Assembly: GCF_021283545.2 (NCBI RefSeq)
Contig: NZ_CP128540.1
Coordinates: forward strand, 2,205,501 to 2,269,500
Length of the DNA: 64,000 bases
Origin: Pseudomonas alloputida
GTDB lineage: Bacteria; Pseudomonadota; Gammaproteobacteria; Pseudomonadales; Pseudomonadaceae
Direction of reading: 5' to 3'
Below the pieces are notes generated by a model that did not search any database, was not told the DNA's origin, and worked only from the letters and a program-made list of their open reading frames with translations. Shown here one piece after another: positions 44,068 to 54,109 of this stretch (its first letter is position 1; the number at the start of each line of letters is the position of its first letter). Made by a program: the position numbers and the translations under genes.

Positions 44068-46091
44068 ACCCTTTGCTCGGCTGTCGTGCGACTCCGCCAA
44101 ACGTGCCAGCCCAATACCGCAATACCCAGGGCGAACCCGACTTCATCACTGACGGGCAAGGCCAGGATCAGGCATACACCTGCGACGAAGGCCAGTAGAC
44201 GCTCCCACCAGGTCATGGACATACGGAAGTGGCCAATCGATGCGCAGCCCCATAGCGCAACAGCAAACACGGCCTTGATCACCATGTACGAGGTGGCGCT
44301 GAGACTGTCGCCCTGCAGCATCAACGCAGGGTCGTAGACCGCCATGAATGGCACGACGAAACCAGCCAGGGCAATGCGGACCGCCCAGAAGCTGATCAGT
44401 AACCCTTTTTCCTTGGCAATGGGGGCGGCCGCGAAGCACGCCAGCGCGACCGGCGGGGTGAGGTCAGCCAGAATGCCGAAATAGAACACGAACATGTGCG
44501 AAACGATCAGTGGCACACCGAGCTCCAGCAGGGCGGGGGCGGCGATGGAACTGGTAATGATGTAGTTGGGGATGGTGGGAATGCCCATGCCTAGCACCAG
44601 GCACGTCAGCATGGTCAAGAGCAGTGACAGGAACAGGTTGTCGCGGCCGAGATCAAGGATGTACCCCGCAAAGGTCGTGGCAAGTCCGGTCAGGGAAATG
44701 ACGCCGATAATGACCCCCACCAGCGCGCAGGCAATGCCCACCGGTACGGCATGCCGCGCCCCCTCCGCCAGCGCCATTACAAAGCCGCTAAGGGTGGCCC
44801 TTGCGCCTTGCACGAAGACGCAGGCGAGGGCAAGCGCCGCGATCACCAGCAGGATGACGCCGATGCCCATGCGGAAGAAGCCCGAGCACAGTAGTCCCAA
44901 TGCGACCCAAAAGGCCGCGCGTAGCCAGGTGCCCTGAGCGCGCAGGATGATGGCCGAGCCCAGGATGACGATAGCTGTCAGGGCCAGGCCAACCATGCCT
45001 GAATAAAGGGGCGTACGCCCCGAGAACAGCAGCGCGACCAATATCACCAGTGGCACGAGCAAGAACCAGCGTTGGCGCAACGCGTCCCAGGCACTGGGGC
45101 ATTCTTCGCGGGGCAGGCCATGCAGGTGGCTGCGTTTAGCCTCCAGGTGAACCATCCAGTAAATCGAGCCGAAATACAGCAAGGCAGGGATGAGCGCAGC
45201 TTTGGCCACTTCGGCGTAGGGCACGTTGATGGTTTCCGCCATGATGAAAGCGACCGCACCCATGACCGGTGGCATCAGTTGGCTGCCCATGCTGGAGGTC
45301 GCTTCGACGCCCCCGGCAAACGCCGGCTTGTAGCCAAAACGCTTCATCAGCGGAATGGTGAACTGCCCGGTAGTCACCACGTTGGCCACTCCGGAGCCGG
45401 TGATAGTTCCCATCAGCGCCGAGGAAAATACCGCGACTTTCGCCGGGCCACCGCTACGGTGACCAAACAGGCCCATGGCAAAGTCGGTGAACAGGCGGAT
45501 CATGCCCGCCTGCTCCAGAAACGCCCCAAAGAGGATGAACAGGTAGATGTACGTGGCTGAAACATAGGTAGGGGTGCCATACAGCCCCTCGGTACCGAAG
45601 GACAGTTGGTTGACAATCTGGTCAACGCCGTAGCCTCGGTGCGCAAGGTCACCGGGCAGGTACTGGCCTAGGAGCCCGTAGGCCAGAAACAGGGCGCAGA
45701 TAAACGGAAGCGCAACGCCCATGACTCTTCGTGCGGCTTCGAAAACCAGGCCGATCAGTAATAGGCCGACGATCAGATCGCTGCTGATCAACTCGCCTGA
45801 GCGTTGAATAAGGTCGCCTTCGAAGTACCACTGATAGGCGGCCGTCGTCATTCCTGCAATCCCCAATAGCCAGGCAAGCGGTTGCCAAGGCCGGTGGTGA
45901 CCGACTACCGGGTAGCTTAGGAATACGACCAACAGCAGGAAGCCCACGTGCACCGATCGCAATACCTGGGTGGAGATGAGTGGGTAGGCCGCGGTGGCGA
46001 CCTGAAAGATTGAAAACGCCAACGCCACCGCGAATAGAGTTGCGGGCCAGCGGTCGGTACTGGCGTGAAGGCCGTGCGACGATTCGCTCAT
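44064..46091 (-). CDS. TRAP transporter permease, fused 4TM/12TM subunits
   Basis: The 675-aa integral membrane protein joins the small DctQ-like and large DctM-like parts in one chain, as in the TAXI class. About 16-18 helices are visible. Typical motifs are EATSSMGSQLMPPVMGAVAFIMAE and LTPPVALACFAAAPIAKEKG. With the TAXI binding protein it imports an organic acid or similar solute by sodium symport; related systems carry glutamate or dicarboxylates, but the substrate here is not evident. Confidence 0.92.
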   Translation of the reverse strand: MSESSHGLHASTDRWPATLFAVALAFSIFQVATAAYPLISTQVLRSVHVGFLLLVVFLSYPVVGHHRPWQPLAWLLGIAGMTTAAYQWYFEGDLIQRSGELISSDLIVGLLLIGLVFEAARRVMGVALPFICALFLAYGLLGQYLPGDLAHRGYGVDQIVNQLSFGTEGLYGTPTYVSATYIYLFILFGAFLEQAGMIRLFTDFAMGLFGHRSGGPAKVAVFSSALMGTITGSGVANVVTTGQFTIPLMKRFGYKPAFAGGVEATSSMGSQLMPPVMGAVAFIMAETINVPYAEVAKAALIPALLYFGSIYWMVHLEAKRSHLHGLPREECPSAWDALRQRWFLLVPLVILVALLFSGRTPLYSGMVGLALTAIVILGSAIILRAQGTWLRAAFWVALGLLCSGFFRMGIGVILLVIAALALACVFVQGARATLSGFVMALAEGARHAVPVGIACALVGVIIGVISLTGLATTFAGYILDLGRDNLFLSLLLTMLTCLVLGMGIPTIPNYIITSSIAAPALLELGVPLIVSHMFVFYFGILADLTPPVALACFAAAPIAKEKGLLISFWAVRIALAGFVVPFMAVYDPALMLQGDSLSATSYMVIKAVFAVALWGCASIGHFRMSMTWWERLLAFVAGVCLILALPVSDEVGFALGIAVLGWHVWRSRTTAEQRV

Positions 46092-46120
46092 GGAGTGCTC
46101 CCACTTTGCGCGACAAAGGA

Positions 46121-47071
46121 TCAGGGGAGCAGGTTTTTCTCTTTGAAATAGCGTTCAGCGCCAGGGTGGAGCGGGATCGGCAAATTCTTGGCTGCATTCT
46201 CAGCTTGGATATCTTTCGCTGCCGCATGAGATGTGACCAAGCGTGGCAGATTCTCGAAGATCGATTTGGTCATCTGGTAGGCCAGGTCGTCGCTCAGGTC
46301 CGCCCGGGTGACCAGAATGTTGGTGATGGCTACCGTTGGCACTTCCATCCCTTGGCCGTCATAGGAATTGGCCGGAATGGTGGCCGCTTGGTAAGCGGAA
46401 TTGCCGATTTTCTTCACGACGTCGGCCGGGATGGGCACGAACACCACCGGCAGTGTCGCCGCCAGGTCACGGATAGCTGCCTGGCCGAGGCCCGAAGACT
46501 GCAGAGTGGCATCCAACTGACGATTCTTGATCAGTTCGACGGACTCTGCGTAAGGCAGGTATTCGACCTTGCCCATATCCTGGTAAGTGAGCCCCGCTGC
46601 CCTGAAGATGGCCCGTGCGTTGAGCTCCGTGCCTGATTTAGGTGCTCCGACCGAAATGCGCTTACCCTTGAGGTCCTCAAGCGATTTGATCCCCGATTCC
46701 TGGCTGGCGACGATCTGGATGTAATTGGGGTACGTTCCGGCAATGGCCCGGAGTTTCTTCAGCGGGGCCTTGAAACCGGCCTCGGCGTCACCTTTCCAGG
46801 CATCTGCCACCGAGTCGCCCAAGGCGAATGCCAGTTCACCGCGGCCAGCTTGCAGCAAGTTGAGATTTTCTACCGATGCCTTGGTGGCCTGAACTGTAGT
46901 CTTGCTGCCTTCGATCTCATGGCTGTAGATCTGCGAGATACCGACGCCGACGGGATAGTAGACGCCGCTGGTTCCCCCTGTAAGGATATTGATGAAGGTG
47001 GGTGCAGCCTGGGCTGTGGCGCAAGCGGCTAAAACAGTGCCGGCCAATGCCAGGCGAAGGGCTCGGTTCAT
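46121..47071 (-). CDS. TAXI-family TRAP transporter solute-binding protein
   Basis: The 316-aa periplasmic protein has a signal peptide (MNRALRLALAGTVLAACATAQA). The TAXI-defining start ILTGGTSGVYYPVGVGISQIYS is followed by RISVGAPKSGTELNARAIF and GTYPNYIQI. It is the first gene of the three-gene transporter operon (TAXI, fused permease, DUF1850), 29 bp before the permease. Confidence 0.93.
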   Translation of the reverse strand: MNRALRLALAGTVLAACATAQAAPTFINILTGGTSGVYYPVGVGISQIYSHEIEGSKTTVQATKASVENLNLLQAGRGELAFALGDSVADAWKGDAEAGFKAPLKKLRAIAGTYPNYIQIVASQESGIKSLEDLKGKRISVGAPKSGTELNARAIFRAAGLTYQDMGKVEYLPYAESVELIKNRQLDATLQSSGLGQAAIRDLAATLPVVFVPIPADVVKKIGNSAYQAATIPANSYDGQGMEVPTVAITNILVTRADLSDDLAYQMTKSIFENLPRLVTSHAAAKDIQAENAAKNLPIPLHPGAERYFKEKNLLP

Positions 47072-47171
47072 GGTGTCGTTCTCCAGTTGTTGTTTTTATC
47101 CTGCGCATAAACCTAGATCGAATCTGCCGTGCTTGCCCATCTTTTGGCCCTGAACCGGTCGCTGTAAATGC

Positions 47172-48626
47172 CTAGAACCGCCAAAATGCAGGTGCCACGA
47201 GCACCAATACGGTGAGGATTTCAAGGCGACCCAGGAGCATGCCGAGGGTCAACAACCATTTCGCCGAGTCGGGCAGCGAGGCAAAGTTGCCGGCTGGTCC
47301 AATCACCGTGCCCAGGCCTGGACCGACGTTGCACACGGCCGTGGCCGCAGCACTCAAGGCAGTGGTCCAGTCGAGCCCGATCAGGGACAGTAGCAGGGCA
47401 ATTACTGCAATCGTGATGGAGAAGAAGAACGAAAAGGTCAGTAGCGAACGCACGATCTCCTCGTCAATGGGGTGGCCATTGTATTTCTTCGAGATTGTCG
47501 CCCGAGGGTGAATCAACTGCTTCAGGCTGCTGATCAGCAACGATGCAGCCACTTGGAAACGGAAAATTTTCAAGCCGCCGGCCGTAGATCCTGAGCACCC
47601 TCCGATGAACGTCAGGTAGAAAAACAACAGTACGGAAAAGCTGCCCCACAGCGTGTAGTCACCAACCGCGATACCCGTTGTGGTAACCACTGACGTGACA
47701 TTGACCGCAACGATTCGTAAGGCATCCCACCATGACAGACCGCTGTGCCAACACAACCAACTACCCACCAAGATCCACGCAACCACGAGAAAACCCAGAA
47801 ATCCCTGTACCTGATGGTCCTTGATCAGGGCGCGACGATGGCCCCGCAATGTCGCCACATACAGTGTGAAGGGCAGACTGCCGAGAATCATGATCACGAC
47901 GGCTACCCAATGCACCGCAGGCTGCGTCCAATGCCCGAGTGACGCATCCGAGGTCGAGAAGCCGCCCGTCGAAATCAATGACATCGAATGATTGATGGCT
48001 TCGAATGGGGTCATACCGGCGAGCCATAGGGCCAGGGTGGCGAAGGCGGTAAGTCCCAGGTAAATCACAAGGATCATCTTCGCCGCAACATGCGAGCGTG
48101 GCGTGACCTTGTCCGACCAGTCAGAGGACTCGGTCTGGAAAAGACGCATGCCACCTACACGCAACAGTGGCAGCACAGCCACAGCCATACCGATGAAGCC
48201 GATTCCCCCAAGCCAATGGAGCAGAGAGCGCCAGATCAGCAACCCGGGTGACGCACTGTCAAGGCCGGTCAATACCGTGGAGCCGGTTGTCGTGATGCCC
48301 GACATGGTCTCGAAGAACGCATCCGTATAGCTGATGTGCCGAATGAACACCATGGGCAAGGCTGCGAAGGCACATACCACGACCCAGCTCGCGGTTGTGA
48401 GCAGATACATGTCCCTGGACCGTATCTGCGGCGCATCAGGAAGCCCCCTGGCGATCAACGAGAGCCCCGCGCACAGGGCAATCAGGCTCGACCAGGCGAA
48501 CGCTCCAAGATCGTCGTTGCGCCCATACACCAGCAAAGTCGTCATAGGTATGACCATGCTGATGGACAAGGTGATCAGGAACACGCCGATGATGAAGCCG
48601 ATGAAACGCAGTGCAGGGAGTGGCAT
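47172..48626 (-). CDS. TrkH-family potassium uptake protein
   Basis: The 484-aa membrane subunit of a Trk/Ktr potassium system. Four pore loops are visible from the motifs TTGSTVLTG, STGGFSTSD, GGCSGSTAGGLKIFR and NVGPGLGTV. There is no adjacent TrkA-type gating subunit, so it would use a chromosomal partner. The stop lies 100 bp upstream of the TAXI gene, on the same strand. Potassium uptake is the primary response to osmotic shock, matching its neighbours. Confidence 0.92.
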   Translation of the reverse strand: MPLPALRFIGFIIGVFLITLSISMVIPMTTLLVYGRNDDLGAFAWSSLIALCAGLSLIARGLPDAPQIRSRDMYLLTTASWVVVCAFAALPMVFIRHISYTDAFFETMSGITTTGSTVLTGLDSASPGLLIWRSLLHWLGGIGFIGMAVAVLPLLRVGGMRLFQTESSDWSDKVTPRSHVAAKMILVIYLGLTAFATLALWLAGMTPFEAINHSMSLISTGGFSTSDASLGHWTQPAVHWVAVVIMILGSLPFTLYVATLRGHRRALIKDHQVQGFLGFLVVAWILVGSWLCWHSGLSWWDALRIVAVNVTSVVTTTGIAVGDYTLWGSFSVLLFFYLTFIGGCSGSTAGGLKIFRFQVAASLLISSLKQLIHPRATISKKYNGHPIDEEIVRSLLTFSFFFSITIAVIALLLSLIGLDWTTALSAAATAVCNVGPGLGTVIGPAGNFASLPDSAKWLLTLGMLLGRLEILTVLVLVAPAFWRF

Positions 48627-48857
48627 CGAAAAAAACTCATAGGTGTGATGCCGGGCAGTATCGACGGCGTAACGGCGATGTCGAGTAAAAAAACCGTAAA
48701 GGCCCAGAGCTCAATGGTAATCCCTTGGCTAGCGCGGCGCGGGAGAAAGAGACAGGCCAGCGCGCTAGCGGGAAGATCCGATCGACCTCTGAGGCTAGCT
48801 TGCCGTCAGAGACAGAACAGATCCCGCTCATTCGACGAAATCAGGAGGCTTTCACTC

Positions 48858-49970
48858 ATGTACGAGCGCATCATTGATTTGATCACAGGCAATACGGTTT
48901 TCGGCATATCGGTGCTCAACCTGTTGCTGGCGCTAGGTGTTGCTGCAATCACATTCACGGTGTCACGGGCTGCAATCGGCTTCATGCAACGCCGGGTCAG
49001 CGCTGTTGGGAGCGTCGGTCAGGTATTGGTAAAGGTTCTGGCAGGTACCAGCAACCTCCTGTTGCTGCTGGCTTCGTTGCTGGTGGGGCTGGGGATGCTC
49101 GATTTGCCAGAACGATGGCTGACCAGGGTCAGCAGTTTGTGGTTTGTGGTCGCCGCACTGCAGATTGGCTTGTGGCTCAATCGCGCCATTGCCCTGGGGC
49201 TGGTCCATTATTTCTCGCGCCATGGCGGGCAGGGGCTCTATCAAGGCAGTGCACTAGCGACCTTGTCGGCTTGGGGGGCACGCGTACTGTTGTGGTCGGT
49301 AGTCGTGCTGGCGATGTTGTCCAACCTGGGCGTGAACATTACCGCCTTCGTTGCCAGCTTGGGGGTGGGCGGCATCGCTGTAGCACTGGCAGTACAGAAT
49401 ATTCTCGGCGATCTTTTCGCTTCGCTGTCAATCGCCGTCGATAAGCCGTTCGAGGTGGGAGACTTCATCGTGATTGGGCCATTGGCGGGGACAGTTGAGC
49501 ACGTGGGGCTGAAAACGACCCGTATTCGCAGCCTGGGGGGTGAGCAGATCGTCATGGCCAATGCGAGCATGATCAGCAGCACCATACAGAACTACAAGCG
49601 TCTTCAGGAGCGGCGCATCGTCTTCGAATTCGGCCTGTCCTACGACACCCCCACTGAGGCTGTGAAAAAAGCGCCCGTCATCGTGGAAGAGATCATCAAG
49701 TCTCAGGACCAGGTACGCTTCGATCGTGCCCACCTGCGTGGCTTTGGAAAGGAGGCGTTGGAGTTCGAATGCGTTTACATCGTTCAGGATCCTGGCTACA
49801 ACCTGTATATGGATATTCAGCAGGCTATCAATTTCCGGCTGCTTGAGTGTTTTTCCCGAATTGGCGCCAGGTTCGCGTTGCCGGTGCGCTCCATCAAGGT
49901 CACGGCTTTACCAGAGCAGGCCGATACGCCGGTGCAGCAGCGTGGTAGCCACGGTTATGGGCGAGGTTGA
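48858..49970 (+). CDS. MscS-family mechanosensitive ion channel
   Basis: The 370-aa protein starts MYERIIDLITGNTVFGISVL after an AGGAGG site; longer frames to 48336 are not supported. It has about five membrane helices. The pore helix TM3 is VASLGVGGIAVALAVQNILGDLFASL, followed by the MscS beta domain (KPFEVGDFIVIGPLAGTVEHVGLKTTRIRSLGGEQIVMAN). A C-terminal alpha/beta domain carries RIVFEFGLSYDT. It releases solutes after osmotic downshock. It is divergent from trkH, with 231 bp between the two starts. Confidence 0.92.
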   Translation: MYERIIDLITGNTVFGISVLNLLLALGVAAITFTVSRAAIGFMQRRVSAVGSVGQVLVKVLAGTSNLLLLLASLLVGLGMLDLPERWLTRVSSLWFVVAALQIGLWLNRAIALGLVHYFSRHGGQGLYQGSALATLSAWGARVLLWSVVVLAMLSNLGVNITAFVASLGVGGIAVALAVQNILGDLFASLSIAVDKPFEVGDFIVIGPLAGTVEHVGLKTTRIRSLGGEQIVMANASMISSTIQNYKRLQERRIVFEFGLSYDTPTEAVKKAPVIVEEIIKSQDQVRFDRAHLRGFGKEALEFECVYIVQDPGYNLYMDIQQAINFRLLECFSRIGARFALPVRSIKVTALPEQADTPVQQRGSHGYGRG

Positions 49971-50043
49971 TGGGCAGATTCAATGACGGTGGGGGCGGGA
50001 AACTGAGCGCGCTGACGGCGTGGGCTGCCAGGCGGGCCTACGG

Positions 50044-51324
50044 ATGATGGCGCGCTGGCGTTGGATCGCTGTTCGAGTCACTAAGCGACTATGGTTCCGG
50101 GCGACTTTGTTTTCGCTGCTCGGCGTGGCGACAGCCTTGATTGCGGTGGTGTTAAAAGACTTCATTCCTGCGTCCTTGCCCGCTCGGATAGGCGCGGACG
50201 CTGTTGACAAGATCCTCGGCATCATTGCCTCCAGCATGTTGGCGGTCACCATCTTTTCCTTGAGTACCATGGTGGCGGCATATGGTGCGGCCAGCACGGG
50301 GGTAACGCCTCGTGCCACGACGCTGGTGATGGAGGATACGACCACGCACAATGCGCTTGCCACGTTTATCGGCTCGTTCCTGTTCAGCCTGGTCGGGCTG
50401 ATTGCTTTAAGTACGGGCGTCTATGGTGATCAAGGGCGTGTCTTGCTGTTCGCGGTAACCATCGCAGTTGTCATCCTGATCGTTTATACCTTGCTGCGCT
50501 GGATCGATCACCTCTCCAGGCTCGGGCGTGTAGGTGAGACTATCGACCGCGTCGAGAGGGCTGCGATAGAGGCTATCTAGCATCGGGCCAAATGGCCTTA
50601 CCTGGGGGGCTCTGCATACCCGCCAGGCATGGTTTTCCCTCCTGCTGCCCAGCGTTTGGTCAGTCATCGAACCGGTTACGTTCAGCACATTGATGTGGAG
50701 GCTTTGGCAGCCATCACCCAGCGGCACAACGTTATGATCTATATGGATGTGTTGCCTGGCACATTCGTCTACCCAGGAGCACCGCTTGCGACCGTCGTGG
50801 CGCAACCCGGCCAGGACGTACGAGGGGTGGCGGCCTTCGAGCTTGACGTACATGCAGCCATTACGGTGGGCACCCGTCGGACGTTCGAGCATGACCCGCG
50901 CTTCGGCCTGTCAGTGCTGTCCGAGATCGCTTCCAGAGCGTTGTCGCCTGCAGTCAATGACCCCGGCACTGCGATCGATGTCATCGGTCGAGGTGTCAGG
51001 TGCTTGTCGCACTGGGGGCGGCCTCAGGCGCTGGCTCCGTCTCATGGAGACTGTGCCCAAGTTTATCTGCACGGTATTGTGGTCGAGGATTTGTTCGATG
51101 ATTTCTTCGGGCCGATCGCTCGAGACGGGGCGGCGCTGCAGGAGGTGAATATACGACTGCTCAAGGCGTTGTTGAGCCTGGCTCAAATCAATCCACGGCT
51201 GTTTGAAGGCAGTGCGAGCAGGCATGCAGAGCGGCTGCTCTTTCTTGCCCATGCCGCGCTCGTGCTTGAGGCGGAAAATGCGCAGTTGGTCAAACTGGCT
51301 GAGCCGTTTCATGCCAAGTGTTAG
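50044..51324 (+). pseudogene. DUF2254 membrane protein interrupted by an in-frame TAG
   Basis: The front part (178 codons to 50580) has membrane helices with SSMLAVTIFSLSTMVAAYG and the conserved TTHNALATFIGSFLFSLVGL. The rear part, in the same frame from the codon after the TAG, continues without a break into YLGG... and then GYVQHIDVEAL, AVNDPGTAIDVI and FEHDPRFGLSVLSEIASRAL, the soluble DUF2254 half. Joined, they give the expected 427 codons. The amber codon at 50578-50580 lies where a Glu codon would fit (GAG to TAG). The rear part could restart at the ATG 50629. The function of DUF2254 is unknown. Confidence 0.85.
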
Positions 51325-51571
51325 CCTTGAAATGTGTAGGCTCGACTGGACGGGTTACAGCTTTCTTCCTGATGAGAAGCTCGTCCCGCATCTGCAACAC
51401 GGCTTGTGTCGAGTATTAGCCTCGGCGGCCTTCCCGTGCATCCATATTGGTGTTTAACGCACGGTGTATCTTACATGGCGCAGTCAACGTTGGCTGCGCC
51501 CGGTACTGGCAAGCTAGCTCTCCATATCCGTTTCCATCTCGGGGCAACTTTTAACCCTGTTGCATTTCAGG

Positions 51572-54025
51572 TCACCACCGGAAAGTCAGGCTGCCAATCA
51601 CTGTACGGCGGTTCCCGTAGAATACGGTTTGCTCATAGAACCCCGGGGTGAAATAGCGCTTGTCGAACAGGTTGCTTGCGCTCAGGTCCACCGAAACCCC
51701 TTGAAGGTCCTCTCTCAGGTGCGCCAGGTCATAGCGCACGCTGGCGTCGGTGAGGGTGTAATGAGGGACTTTGACAGTGTTCTTGGCGTTGTACGAGGAC
51801 CCGACATAACGCTGCCCGACACCCATGCCCAGCCCCTCCAGCGGGCCGGCCTGCACGGTGTAGTCAAGCCACAGCGAGGCGGTGTTGCGGGGCACCGAGA
51901 TCGGCACGTTGCCCTCAAGGCTGTAGGCGGCGGCGCCAGTGCCCACGGGATTGGCCTTGGTCACCTCGGCGTCGACGTAGGCGTACGAAGCGATCAGGTC
52001 CAGGCCGCGGCTCAGCTCGGCCTTGCCTTCGAGTTCGATGCCACGCGAGCGCTGCTCGCCGGTCTGCACCTGAAAGCTGGGGTTGGTCGGGTCGGTGGTG
52101 GTGACATTCTTCTGGGTCAAGTCATAAGCCGAGAGGGTGATGAAGCTGTTGTAGCCAGGCGGCTCGTACTTGATACCGACTTCGTACTGCTCCCCCTCGG
52201 TGGGCTTGAAGTAGCTGCCATCCTGAGCCGTACCCGAGGTCGGCTGGAAGGAGGTGCTGTAGCTGGCGTAGGGGGTGATGCCGTTGTCGAACAGATAGGC
52301 CAGGCCCACGCGACCGGTGAACTTGTGGTCCTTCTGTACGCTGCGGGTGTCGTTCAGGTAGCTGTACTCGCGCCCCTCGACCCAGTCCTTGCGCCCGCCC
52401 AAGGTCAGGCGCCACTGGTTCAGGCTGAGCATGTCCTGGGCGTACAGGCCTTTTTGCGACACGACGCTCTTGCCGTCAGTCTGCAACGTGCTGTTCCAGG
52501 TCGGGCTGGCATTGTAGACCGGGTCGAAGATATCGACGGTCTGGTTGGCGGCAACGCCCCGGCGCGATTCACGGCCCGAATAATGGCCGTAGTCGAAGCC
52601 CACCAGCACATCGTGGCCAATGGCGCCGGTGTCGAAGTGGCCGCCCAGGTTATTGTCGAGCAGGAACGTATCGGTTTTCTTCGGGCGTTTCTGGTAGCCG
52701 AAGGTGTAAGTCCGGCCGTCGGCACCCAGTTGGCCGCTGTTGCGAGCACCGTTGCTGATGTAGTCGACGTCGACCTTCATGTAGCGGGCGTTCTGGGTGA
52801 ATTTCCAGTCGTCGTTCAGCTGGCGCTCGAAGAGGTAGCCGAGCGAGGTGTTCCCCACCTCGTTCTTGCTCACGTGCGGATCGCCCAGGTAAGTACTCGA
52901 CGGGATGTGGCCGAAGGGCGTGTTGGTCAGCGTACCGTTCACCGGGAAGCTCTGTTCGGCGCCACCCTTGCGGGTCTTCAGGTAGCTGGCCAGGAGCGTG
53001 ACGCTGGTGTCCTCGTCAGGCTTCCAGGTCAGCGACGGAGCGATATAGGTACGGTCGTCCGGCGAATGATCGACCTGGGTACCGCTGTCACGCTTGAGCG
53101 CCACCAGGCGATAGCTGAATTTGCCCTCGTCATCCAGTCGACCACCGAGATCCAGCGCCGTCTGCTGGCGATCGAAGCTGCCGCCCTGAACCTGGATTTC
53201 GTGAATGGCTTCGTCGGTGGGCCGCTTGCTGGTCAGGTTGACCATGCCGCCAGGCGCCATTTGGCCGTACAGCACCGACGCCGGGCCCTTGATCACATCG
53301 ATGCGTTCCAGGCCGTAGGTTTCGAAGTCGGTGTCGTACTGGTTGAAGCCGCTGCGCAGGCCGTCCCTGTACACCCCGAACAGGTTGAACGAACGGAAAC
53401 CGCGCATGTAGATATCCGGCGCGCCCTGTCCGCCCACGTAATCGATCGCGCGAATGCCCGGGGTGTAGGCGACGGCGCTGTTGAAGTCCTGCACGCCGCG
53501 CTTGTTCATCTCGTCGCGGGTGATCACCGAGATCGACTGCGGCACTTCACTGATGGCGGCATTGGTCTTGGTGCCGACCGAGGAGCGGTTGGCGACGATA
53601 CCGTCGATGGGGCCGGTAATACTCTGCTCGGCGCGGCCGCTGATGGTCGAGACCGGAAGCGTCATACCGCCCTCCACGCCTGCTTGGTGCTGCAGGGTGT
53701 AGCTGCCATTGGGCAGCGCTATCGCCGTCAAGCCAGTACCCGAAAGCAGCACGGCCAGACCGGCCTCGACACTGTAGTCACCGCGAAGGCCTTGGCTGTG
53801 CAGGCCCGCCACCTGATCGGCAGGGTACGACAGCAGCAGTTTGCTTTCGTGACCAAAGCGATTGAGCACATCGCGCAAGGTGCCAGCGGGTATGTCGTAG
53901 CTGCGGTTGGTAGACGCCGCACTGACGATACCGGCACCCGACAGCAAGCCGACACCAGCAAGCGAGGGGACCAGGCTGCTGGCCATGGCGAAGGTCAGCG
54001 CCCGAAGGCGAAGGGGGTGATTCAT
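51572..54025 (-). CDS. TonB-dependent siderophore receptor with N-terminal signalling domain (FiuA/FoxA-like)
   Basis: Outer-membrane transporter of 817 aa. Order: signal peptide, STN signalling domain (YDIPAGTLRDVLNRFGHESKLLLSYP, about 43-120), plug with VPQSISVITRDEM and GLERIDVIKGPASVLYGQMAPGG, then a beta-barrel ending in phenylalanine-arginine-tryptophan (LTFRW). The STN domain passes the ligand signal to FecR. The barrel segment PYASYSTSFQPTSGT suggests a hydroxamate (ferrichrome or ferrioxamine) receptor; this is inference. The start at 54025 gives a standard signal peptide. Confidence 0.93.
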   Translation of the reverse strand: MNHPLRLRALTFAMASSLVPSLAGVGLLSGAGIVSAASTNRSYDIPAGTLRDVLNRFGHESKLLLSYPADQVAGLHSQGLRGDYSVEAGLAVLLSGTGLTAIALPNGSYTLQHQAGVEGGMTLPVSTISGRAEQSITGPIDGIVANRSSVGTKTNAAISEVPQSISVITRDEMNKRGVQDFNSAVAYTPGIRAIDYVGGQGAPDIYMRGFRSFNLFGVYRDGLRSGFNQYDTDFETYGLERIDVIKGPASVLYGQMAPGGMVNLTSKRPTDEAIHEIQVQGGSFDRQQTALDLGGRLDDEGKFSYRLVALKRDSGTQVDHSPDDRTYIAPSLTWKPDEDTSVTLLASYLKTRKGGAEQSFPVNGTLTNTPFGHIPSSTYLGDPHVSKNEVGNTSLGYLFERQLNDDWKFTQNARYMKVDVDYISNGARNSGQLGADGRTYTFGYQKRPKKTDTFLLDNNLGGHFDTGAIGHDVLVGFDYGHYSGRESRRGVAANQTVDIFDPVYNASPTWNSTLQTDGKSVVSQKGLYAQDMLSLNQWRLTLGGRKDWVEGREYSYLNDTRSVQKDHKFTGRVGLAYLFDNGITPYASYSTSFQPTSGTAQDGSYFKPTEGEQYEVGIKYEPPGYNSFITLSAYDLTQKNVTTTDPTNPSFQVQTGEQRSRGIELEGKAELSRGLDLIASYAYVDAEVTKANPVGTGAAAYSLEGNVPISVPRNTASLWLDYTVQAGPLEGLGMGVGQRYVGSSYNAKNTVKVPHYTLTDASVRYDLAHLREDLQGVSVDLSASNLFDKRYFTPGFYEQTVFYGNRRTVIGSLTFRW

Positions 54026-54109
54026 GCCGTGCTCCACAAGAATGATCGAGGTCTTTCTGGTGGAGTCTCGCGAGTGCGGCAAACAGACCACCCTTTTCGC
54101 GATTTATTT

